Part shown: one piece after another, positions 43,368 to 50,725 of the stretch
Layout: the number at the start of each line of letters is the position of its first letter
Position numbering within the stretch: position 1 is the stretch's first letter
NCBI RefSeq assembly: GCF_036825875.1
Contig: NZ_DAISXK010000010.1
Span: 10,460 to 74,459, forward strand
DNA length: 64,000 nucleotides
From: Paucihalobacter sp036825875
GTDB lineage: Bacteria; Bacteroidota; Bacteroidia; Flavobacteriales; Flavobacteriaceae
Direction of reading: 5' to 3'
Program-made: the position numbers and the translations under genes
Notes under the pieces: model-generated
Database searches by the model: none
Seen by the model: the letters and a program-made list of their open reading frames with translations, nothing else
What the model was told of the DNA's origin: nothing

Positions 43368-43513
43368 TTACAATATTTTATCGCTGAAAATTAAGGTTGA
43401 TAATGGAGATATTTTATTCAAATATTACAACATTCAAATACAAAAAATTTATACAATTCATCGCATCAGCTTAAAATGAATGTGCTGTTAAATATTATTT
43501 TAAAATCTATCAA

Positions 43514-44611
43514 TTAAAATGTATAGCCAATTCTTAAATCAAAAAAATCTGCCACATGCCTATGTGCCTTTAGGCTAAAACCAGCAAAAATATGTTTGGT
43601 GAAATTATAAAATAAGCTATAGCGCTGGTATACATCATCATTAATTCGAAAATCGTTAAAATAATAGATTCCAAGCTCTTGACTAAAGGTAACTTTTCCC
43701 AACCAAAATTCATGTCCGACCAATGCTGCTGCCTGAGCAAAACTAACATCCATACCTTCTAAATTTAGTTGTTCCCTTCTAGAATAATCAAGAATTAATT
43801 CAGTGCCCGCAGTCACGGCGCTTCGGCCTCCCATCCAACGGCTATATTTGCCCATAAAGCCAAAAACATAAAATTTATCTTTATCACCTACATTGGCATT
43901 ACTCCAACCGGAAAAGTGAGCAAAACTAAAACGTTCTTTGTTTTCTGGGGGTTTTCTGTTGCCAATTTTATCTAAATCAGGATAATCAACAGGGTTTAAA
44001 CTCTTATTAACACCAAAACTCAAAGATGGAAAATTCAGTCCTTTGTTCGGAGCCCTTATACCACCATTTGAGGTGTGATTATACTTAGCGGCAAACCTCA
44101 AGTTCCAAGAATCTGTTAAGCGATAATTTAAACCAAAGCCAACCATAATTGCAAAACTTAAATTGGTACTGTAAGTCTCATTTAGAGGATTAGTGACTGT
44201 GTTGTAGGGTTCCGTTAAATAAGCGCCACCTAGACCCATTCTAAAAAAAAGATTAGTTTTCTTCTGGGTTCTAAAGTAGGGTTCAACATAGCTCATAATC
44301 AAAATACCATTGCCCAGTACATCTTTTTTGTCCAAGTTCCATAGAGCGAGATCTATACCTATCCTTGGAAAACAATTGCAGAATTCCCAAGCGTTCTGCG
44401 TGAGTAATAAACGGCTCCAATCTAAACTTATGGCGGACGGGTAGGCATTGCCAATTTCTCTTAAAGATGATGTGTGCTTTAAAATAAATCCATAATCGAC
44501 ATTTACACCTATAATAGTTGGATTTTTTACAAATTTTGTTGAATCAGACTGACTTAAAGTAAAATTTATAAAAATTACAGAGATTATAAAAAATTGCAAA
44601 ATTTTTTCCAT
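43514..44611 (-). CDS. PagL-like acyloxyacyl hydrolase (lipid A 3-O-deacylase family)
   Basis: A 365-aa outer-membrane beta-barrel with a signal peptide (MEKILQFFIISVIFINFTLS). The PagL-type active-site strand AAKYNHTSNGGIRAPNKGLN carries the His-x-Ser pair and NGG expected for lipid A deacylases, followed by barrel strands and an aromatic C-terminus (FFDLRIGYTF). It is about twice the size of PagL, as seen in Bacteroidota homologues. It would remodel lipid A acyl chains at the outer membrane. Activity is inferred. The gene is transcribed alone. Confidence 0.85.
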   Translation of the reverse strand: MEKILQFFIISVIFINFTLSQSDSTKFVKNPTIIGVNVDYGFILKHTSSLREIGNAYPSAISLDWSRLLLTQNAWEFCNCFPRIGIDLALWNLDKKDVLGNGILIMSYVEPYFRTQKKTNLFFRMGLGGAYLTEPYNTVTNPLNETYSTNLSFAIMVGFGLNYRLTDSWNLRFAAKYNHTSNGGIRAPNKGLNFPSLSFGVNKSLNPVDYPDLDKIGNRKPPENKERFSFAHFSGWSNANVGDKDKFYVFGFMGKYSRWMGGRSAVTAGTELILDYSRREQLNLEGMDVSFAQAAALVGHEFWLGKVTFSQELGIYYFNDFRINDDVYQRYSLFYNFTKHIFAGFSLKAHRHVADFFDLRIGYTF

Positions 44612-44690
44612 TTCAGACTTTTAAATTTTAAATCTAAGAGTGGCATCAATAATTGATTTTAATACTTGAAACGCAGAGATTTTCGAGGTT

Positions 44691-46016
44691 CTATTTTTCG
44701 CTTGAAATTAAAATTAAATCTTCTTGAGGCGCAACTAAATATTCTGCGCCATTTTCAGTAACAACAGCCATTTCCTCTACAGAAATAGTTTTGATATTGC
44801 CATCTGCTAATTTCCATGCATGGAAACCGTCAAAGGCGAAAGTCATTCCTGCTTTCAGTATTTTCTCACTTGCGGGTCTTACATGCGACTCTTGAGAGCC
44901 TCCAAGATTTGGGCCAACATCATGGGCTACGTATCCAACGGGATGTCCAGTGCTCCACATCACATATTCAGAACCAGCTTTTGTCATTAAAACGCGTTGT
45001 GCTTTATCAACATCAACACCACGAACCCCAGGTATCATAGCGGCTAGAGCGGCTCTATTGCCTGCTTTTGAGCTGTTCCAGTAATGCATAATATCATCAG
45101 GTGCTTCGGTTTCTCCTTTTTTAAGCACATAAGCAAATCGTTGAATATCACTTACCCAACGGTTGTGAATTTTTATACCAAAATCAATTTGAATCACATC
45201 TCCAGGTAAAATGACTTTATCAGTGGCATGAGAATGTCCACGATCTGGGCCGGAATTAACATTCGGATTCTGGTCTGGTGACCAACCATCAGAGACACCG
45301 TAAGTCTTCATTTTTTCTTTAAGAAACCTAGCAATGTCGGCATCGGTAGTTTTGCCTGGAACTACTTGCTGATAGGCTTCAATTTGCCAATCTACGGTGA
45401 GCTGAGCAGCTTTTCGTAAAATGGCAACTTCTTCAGGAAGTTTTATCGATAACCATTCATATACGACATCAGTAGAAGCAACCAATCGCTCTGAAAGTTC
45501 ACCCAATTGAGTTTCTAAATCTTTAAATTGGGTGTAGGATAAGCCATCTGCCATGGCATTACTAGTCGAGGTATTTACAGCTATGGTTTTAAAATCATGT
45601 TCCTTTATAAAATCAACAGCCATACCAATTGCCGAAGTTCTTCGCTCCACAGAAACCACTGTGTCGTGGATATCTAATTCATCCAACGCAGTACTTTCAC
45701 CCGATGGGGAAAAGACCATTGAATGAAAACCTTCTAAATCATTATAGAAAAGAAAAGCTGCTGTGCCACCAGCATTTTCTCCGCCAATATGATCGGCTAA
45801 TGGGTCATTGTTGTTTTCACTGCAAATTATCAACCAGCAATCAACATTTGCAGTCTTTAGCGCCTGAGGTAAAAGTGTTTTTATGCGCTGTTTTCTTATG
45901 TCTGGCCATGGATTTTCACCCCATATTTCTGAAGGCTTAATAGTGGACTCTTGTACGGTATTGCAATTGAAAAATATAAATAGACAGGAAATAATTAGAA
46001 TTTGAAGGCTTTTCAT
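44691..46016 (-). CDS. M24-family (Xaa-Pro peptidase-like) lipoprotein
   Basis: A 441-aa lipoprotein (MKSLQILIISCLFIFFNC, Cys18) with a creatinase-like N-terminal domain and an M24 pita-bread domain. Metal-site residues: Asp in VIQIDFGIKIH, Asp in WVSDIQRFAY, His in WSTGHPVGYVAHDVGP, and Glu in ISVEEMAVV. The position that usually reads EPG in aminopeptidase P (fourth ligand) is instead FAFDGFHAW, so a Glu has become Asp. It could be an Xaa-Pro dipeptidase facing the periplasm, or a variant with altered activity. It is monocistronic. Confidence 0.87.
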   Translation of the reverse strand: MKSLQILIISCLFIFFNCNTVQESTIKPSEIWGENPWPDIRKQRIKTLLPQALKTANVDCWLIICSENNNDPLADHIGGENAGGTAAFLFYNDLEGFHSMVFSPSGESTALDELDIHDTVVSVERRTSAIGMAVDFIKEHDFKTIAVNTSTSNAMADGLSYTQFKDLETQLGELSERLVASTDVVYEWLSIKLPEEVAILRKAAQLTVDWQIEAYQQVVPGKTTDADIARFLKEKMKTYGVSDGWSPDQNPNVNSGPDRGHSHATDKVILPGDVIQIDFGIKIHNRWVSDIQRFAYVLKKGETEAPDDIMHYWNSSKAGNRAALAAMIPGVRGVDVDKAQRVLMTKAGSEYVMWSTGHPVGYVAHDVGPNLGGSQESHVRPASEKILKAGMTFAFDGFHAWKLADGNIKTISVEEMAVVTENGAEYLVAPQEDLILISSEK

Positions 46017-46311
46017 TGTAGAGGATTATGATTTCTTAATAAAGATATAATTAAGATTTTAATATTGAAAGAAAATCGTTTTAGAATACTTAAAAACCAT
46101 GATTTCAAGTGGCACATTTGGGAAGTTAAATTTCAATAATTTACTTCTAAGCCACTTTTGTTTAAATTTAATTTCTAAACATTTTAAAAAAGTGTCAGAA
46201 TCGAATTTAAGACCTTTTTTAAGCGATTTAAGACACTTTCTAGTTTTAAACAAATGTTGATAATCTATACATACAACAGTTAAAAATGTTTAAAATCACT
46301 TAGTTTATTCT
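46017..46311. other. Intergenic region upstream of gyrB with inverted repeat
   Basis: About 300 bp of AT-rich sequence. It holds an inverted repeat AAAGTGTC / GACACTTT at 46189-46196 and 46232-46239 and a repeated TTTAAGAC motif between them. A minus-strand frame at 46059-46253 is a Lys/Phe-rich low-complexity translation and is not accepted as a gene. Possible regulatory sites for gyrB or the M24 gene. Confidence 0.4.
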
Positions 46312-46319
46312 TATCTTTG
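46312..46319 (+). promoter_or_regulatory. -7 element TATCTTTG of gyrB
   Basis: Exact TAnnTTTG match; the start of transcription is expected near 46325, about 65 nt before the gyrB ATG. It lies just upstream of the leader hairpin. Confidence 0.5.
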
Positions 46320-46331
46320 TAAGTATCGAAT

Positions 46332-46357
46332 AAATGATGCCCCTGCATCATTTTTTT
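46332..46357 (+). promoter_or_regulatory. Terminator-like hairpin in the gyrB leader
   Basis: Perfect nine-base stem AAATGATGC / GCATCATTT with loop CCCT, followed by a T-run (to 46357). It has the form of an intrinsic terminator but lies between the gyrB -7 element and the gyrB start. It overlaps a ten-codon frame (46334-46366) reading MMPLHHFFMT. It could be an attenuator, or the end of an upstream transcript. Confidence 0.5.
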
Positions 46358-46390
46358 ATGACCTAAATCAAAACAATTAAAATAAAATTT

Positions 46391-48338
46391 ATGAGCGAAG
46401 AAGCTAAAAAGGACAATTATTCCGCAGATAGTATTCAGGCATTAGAAGGAATGGAACACGTGCGTATGCGTCCATCTATGTATATTGGCGACGTTGGCAC
46501 GAGAGGTTTGCATCATTTGTTGTATGAAGTGGTGGATAACTCCATCGATGAAGCTATGGCCGGCCATTGCGACACTATCGACGTAATTATAAATGAAGAC
46601 AATTCTATTACTACTGAGGATAATGGTAGAGGTATTCCAGTAGATTTACATAAAAAAGAAGGCGTTTCGGCACTCGAGGTCGTTATGACCAAAATTGGTG
46701 CTGGTGGTAAATTTGATAAAGATTCTTACAAAGTATCTGGTGGTCTGCATGGTGTTGGTGTGAGTTGTGTTAATGCTTTATCCGAACATCTTACTGCAAC
46801 AGTTTACAGAGATGGTAAGATCTATCGTCAAGAATACCAACGAGGTAAGGCACTATATCCCGTAAAGCCCATTGGGGAAACGGATAAAAGAGGAACCGTA
46901 ATTACTTACAAGCCAGATCCTACAATTTTCACCCAAACTGTAGAATACAGCTATGACACGTTGGCTAGTAGACTTCGGGAGTTGTCTTTTTTAAACAAAG
47001 GAATTACCATAACGCTTACCGATAAAAGAACTCCCAACGATAAAGGTGTGTTTGAAACAGAAACTTTTCATTCAGATGAAGGGCTTAAAGAATTTATCAA
47101 GTTTCTAGACGGCAATAGAGAGCCTTTAATGAAAGATGTAATCGCTTTTGAAGGTGAAAAAAATGGTGTACCAGTTGAAGTGGCTATGATTTATAACACA
47201 TCATACGCCGAGAATCTACATTCATATGTCAACAATATCAATACCCATGAAGGCGGGACGCATTTAGCTGGTTTTAGACGAGGTCTAACTATGACGCTTA
47301 AAAAATATGCAGATTCTTCAGGTTTAACAGATAAGTTGAAATTTGAGATTGCTGGTGACGATTTCCGTGAAGGTCTAACTGCGATTATCTCTGTAAAAGT
47401 TGCAGAACCTCAATTTGAAGGACAAACAAAAACCAAGCTTGGAAATCGCGAAGTTTCTGCCTCTGTAAGTCAGGCTGTTTCAGAAATGCTAACCGATTAC
47501 TTAGAGGAGCATCCCGATGATGCTAAAATCATTGTTCAAAAAGTAATCTTGGCAGCGCAAGCACGTCATGCAGCACAAAAAGCGCGTGAAATGGTGCAGC
47601 GTAAAACTGTAATGAGTATTGGCGGTTTACCAGGTAAATTAAGTGATTGTTCCGAACAGGATCCATCAAAATGCGAAGTATTTCTTGTTGAGGGTGATTC
47701 TGCAGGTGGAACTGCAAAACAAGGTCGTGATAGAGCATTTCAAGCCATTTTACCATTGCGTGGTAAAATTTTGAACGTGGAAAAAGCCATGTCGCATAAA
47801 GTTTTTGAAAATGAGGAAATAAGAAATATTTATACTGCCTTAGGTGTAACTATTGGTACTGAAGAAGATAGTAAAGCTTTAAATATTTCAAAACTGCGTT
47901 ATCATAAAATTGTGATTATGTGTGATGCCGATATCGATGGTAGTCACATTGCAACTTTAATATTAACTTTCTTTTTTAGATATATGCGCGAATTGGTTGA
48001 GCAAGGTCACGTTTACATTGCAACACCACCGTTATATTTAGTGAAAAAGGGAACTAAAAAAGAATACGCTTGGAGTGACAAAGAACGCGAAGTTATAGCC
48101 GAGTCATTTGGTGGTAATGTTGGTATTCAGCGTTACAAAGGTCTGGGTGAAATGAACGCAGAGCAGCTTTGGGATACTACTATGAATCCAGAATTTAGAA
48201 CTTTGCGTTTGGTTCAAATTGACAATGGAACCGAAGCGGATCGTATTTNNNNNNNNNNCAATGCTTATGGGTGATGAAGTACCGCCAAGACGAGAGTTTA
48301 TTGAGAAAAATGCCATATATGCTAATATTGATGCTTAA
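46391..48338 (+). CDS. gyrB: DNA gyrase subunit B (10-N gap near the 3' end)
   Basis: ATPase subunit of gyrase. The protein is about 646 aa, typical for this group. GHKL ATPase motifs are EVVDNSIDEAMAG, TTEDNGRGIPVD and GVGVSCVNALS, and the TOPRIM domain has EVFLVEGDSAGGTAK and CDADIDGSHI. An N run (48249-48258) breaks the frame near residue 620. The frame before it ends DRI and the frame after it reads MLMGDEVPPRREFIEKNAIY to the TAA at 48336-48338, the normal GyrB end. The real gap is most likely three bases, so the gene is intact and the apparent early stop at 48274 is false. Confidence 0.94.
48249..48258. other. Assembly gap (10 N) in gyrB
   Basis: Ten N. Conserved GyrB sequence across it (I-F-S-M) needs only three missing bases, or a multiple of three. 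The placeholder length creates an artificial frameshift. Confidence 0.9.
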
Positions 48339-48358
48339 TTGTATCCTAACCTGAAAAC

Positions 48359-48387
48359 AAAAAACACTCCATTGCGAGTGTTTTTTT
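48359..48387 (+). terminator. Intrinsic terminator after gyrB
   Basis: Stem AAACACTC / GAGTGTTT with a six-base loop and T7, 22 bp after the gyrB stop. Confidence 0.8.
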
Positions 48388-48480
48388 GTGACTAACAACA
48401 AGATAAAATGCAATAAAAACCGATGAAATACGTTTTTGAAGAAAAATTTGTTTAAATTAGCTTTATAAAATGTCAAAATC

Positions 48481-49527
48481 ATGAAAAATATTTTGCTCAC
48501 AATTACGACAGTTCTCTGTTTAAATATATCTCAAGCACAAGAATTAGAGTCCATTTTGCTAGCAGCAGACGATGCTGGTATATTAACAGAAAATTATCTC
48601 AATCCAGCAATGAAAGGATTGATGTACAGTGTGAACGGTGGCTGGTATACTACAGGAAAAACCCATAAAAAATTTGGTTTTGATCTCACCATCAGTGCCA
48701 ATGCTTCCTTAGTGCCTAGTTCAAATGAATTTTTCAGATTTGTGCAGAGCGATTACACCTTTGTAAACTTACCAAATGGCGAGTCTCAAATTCCAACCGT
48801 TATGAGTGAAAGTTCAGCAGAAACCAACATCGATATTAGAATTCCAAATGGTGATGGTAGTTTTAAAGTAGCAAGTTTTAGTATGCCAGGTGGCATTGGT
48901 TCAGATTTACCCTTAAATGCTGTACCAGCACCCATGGTTCAAATAGGATTTGGCCTTCCCACAAAAACAGATTTAAAAATTCGCTTTATACCTAATATTG
49001 CTTTTGACGACGACTTCGAAAGCGGTCTTTTTGGTATTGGTCTTCAACACGATATTAGTCAGTATTTTGGTCCTATAGAAAAGTTGCCGCTTAGCATTTC
49101 CGTTTTGGGAGCATTTACAACCTTAAAAGCGTCTTATAATATTAATGAGGAAGATTTAACCGACAATGTTTCTGTAAATAATGGTGAAGCTGAATTTAAA
49201 CTTAATGCCTACACCGTTCAAGCCATAGCTTCTTTAGATTTTAAACTTATCACTTTCTATGGTAGTGTTGGGTATAACGGTGGAAAAACTACAGCCAAAA
49301 TGAAAGGAGATTACACCCTAACTTATGACGTGGAAGATTCAAATGGTAACCAAATTGGTACGGTTAACGAAAATATTACCGACCCATTAAATTTGGGATT
49401 TAATGTAAACGGAATGCGCGCTACCATAGGAACAAGACTTAACTTAGCTTTCTTTAAAATATTTGCCGATTATTCGCTTCAAGAATATAATACCATAAGT
49501 GCCGGTATTGCCTTAAGTTTTAGATAA
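48481..49527 (+). CDS. DUF6588 family outer-membrane barrel-like protein
   Basis: A 348-aa exported protein (signal MKNILLTITTVLCLNISQAQ). The pattern YLNPAMKGLMYSVNGGWYTTGKTHKKFGFDLTIS at the start and FFKIFADYSLQEYNTISAGIALSFR at the end is the DUF6588 layout I associate with flavobacterial outer-membrane barrels. Alternating strands, few charges on one face and a C-terminal Phe/Arg fit a barrel. Function unknown. It is 142 bp after gyrB, behind the terminator, and is probably transcribed independently. Confidence 0.78.
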   Translation: MKNILLTITTVLCLNISQAQELESILLAADDAGILTENYLNPAMKGLMYSVNGGWYTTGKTHKKFGFDLTISANASLVPSSNEFFRFVQSDYTFVNLPNGESQIPTVMSESSAETNIDIRIPNGDGSFKVASFSMPGGIGSDLPLNAVPAPMVQIGFGLPTKTDLKIRFIPNIAFDDDFESGLFGIGLQHDISQYFGPIEKLPLSISVLGAFTTLKASYNINEEDLTDNVSVNNGEAEFKLNAYTVQAIASLDFKLITFYGSVGYNGGKTTAKMKGDYTLTYDVEDSNGNQIGTVNENITDPLNLGFNVNGMRATIGTRLNLAFFKIFADYSLQEYNTISAGIALSFR

Positions 49528-49601
49528 TAATCGGGGTTTTCTATAGTATTATTCACACAACAATAACACTAAAATCACTTCCTTTTAAGGGTTTTTATTC
49601 G

Positions 49602-49609
49602 TAATTTTG
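49602..49609 (+). promoter_or_regulatory. -7 element TAATTTTG of mdh
   Basis: Exact TAnnTTTG match, 46 bases before the mdh ATG. No TTG at -33. Confidence 0.45.
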
Positions 49610-49655
49610 TAATCCAATAAAATCGAAATTTAAACCATTAAAATAATTAAATCAT

Positions 49656-50582
49656 ATGAAAGTTACAGTAGTTGGAGCAGGAGCAGTAGGTGCAAGTTGT
49701 GCCGAATATATTGCCATCAAAAATTTTGCAAGTGAAGTAGTATTACTAGATATAAAAGAAGGATATGCAGAGGGAAAAGCCATGGATTTAATGCAGTGTG
49801 CCTCCCTAAACAGTTTCGATACCAAAATAATAGGAACCACTAACGATTATTCTAAAACAGCTAACAGCGACGTTTGCGTTATAACGTCAGGAATACCAAG
49901 AAAACCAGGCATGACCCGTGAAGAGTTAATAGGTATAAATGCAGGTATAGTTAAAACAGTGGCTTCAAATTTAATTCAACATTCGCCAGATACCATCTTA
50001 ATTGTTGTTAGCAATCCAATGGATACCATGACATATTTGGCTCATAAAGCAACAGGTTTGCCTAAACATAAAATTATTGGTATGGGCGGCGCTTTAGATT
50101 CTGCACGTTTTAAATACAGATTGGCGGAAGCTTTAGAAGCGCCAATAAGTGATGTTGATGGAATGGTAATTGGCGGTCACAGCGATACTGGTATGGTGCC
50201 GCTAACTCGATTGGCTACAAGAAACAGTGTGCCAGTTTCAGCATTTTTAAGTGAAGAAAGATTAAATCAAGTTAAAGAAGATACCAAAGTTGGTGGTGCA
50301 ACCCTTACTAAATTATTGGGAACTTCAGCTTGGTATGCACCGGGTGCAGCAGTAAGCAGTATGGTACAAGCCATAGGTTGCGATCAGAAAAAAATGTTTC
50401 CTTGCTCAGTAATGTTGGATGGCGAATACGGTTTATCAGATATTTGCATTGGTGTTCCAGCTATTATTGGAAAAAACGGTGTAGAACAGATAGTTGAAAT
50501 TGAACTAAGTAACGACGAAAAGGCCCAAATTAAAAATAGTGCAGAAGGCGTTATTAGCACTAACGACTTATTAGATGTTTAA
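49656..50582 (+). CDS. mdh: Malate dehydrogenase
   Basis: NAD-dependent oxidation of malate to oxaloacetate in the TCA cycle. The 308-aa protein is of the LDH-like (type 3) class. The Rossmann motif is VTVVGAGAVGASCAEY, the substrate Arg loop RKPGMTREEL distinguishes MDH from LDH, and the catalytic His is in GGHSDTGMVP. VVSNPMDTMTYLAHKATGLP is the conserved NAD contact. All residues present. Monocistronic, with a strong terminator after it. Confidence 0.95.
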   Translation: MKVTVVGAGAVGASCAEYIAIKNFASEVVLLDIKEGYAEGKAMDLMQCASLNSFDTKIIGTTNDYSKTANSDVCVITSGIPRKPGMTREELIGINAGIVKTVASNLIQHSPDTILIVVSNPMDTMTYLAHKATGLPKHKIIGMGGALDSARFKYRLAEALEAPISDVDGMVIGGHSDTGMVPLTRLATRNSVPVSAFLSEERLNQVKEDTKVGGATLTKLLGTSAWYAPGAAVSSMVQAIGCDQKKMFPCSVMLDGEYGLSDICIGVPAIIGKNGVEQIVEIELSNDEKAQIKNSAEGVISTNDLLDV

Positions 50583-50616
50583 GAAATTTTCTTCTTAATA
50601 ATCAACATATTCTAAA

Positions 50617-50646
50617 AGGAGTGGCCAGCTGGTCACTCTTTTTTTA
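50617..50646 (+). terminator. Intrinsic terminator after mdh
   Basis: Stem GAGTGGCC / GGTCACTC with one G-T pair and an AGCT loop, followed by T-run. Confidence 0.8.
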
Positions 50647-50663
50647 TAAAACATCAAATTGTA

Positions 50664-50694
50664 TTGTCATTTCTATATCGAAATCATATATTTG
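50664..50694 (+). promoter_or_regulatory. Promoter of secDF (TTG-N20-TATATTTG)
   Basis: TTG at 50664-50666, 20 bases, then the exact -7 TATATTTG at 50687-50694, 31 bases before the secDF ATG. Confidence 0.65.
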
Positions 50695-50725
50695 CACGTT
50701 TTAAAAAAATATAAATTCAACCATA

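Noticed and set aside
43285..43479. Plus-strand 64-codon frame over the asnB end
   Set aside because: Overlaps the asnB 3' end and passes through its terminator.
46059..46253. Minus-strand 64-codon frame upstream of gyrB
   Set aside because: Lys/Phe/Leu-rich low-complexity translation of AT-rich DNA with no start context or terminator; overlaps the likely gyrB control region.
48249..48274. Apparent frameshift and early stop in gyrB
   Set aside because: Caused by the nominal length of the 10-N run; the conserved C-terminus follows in the other frame to 48338.
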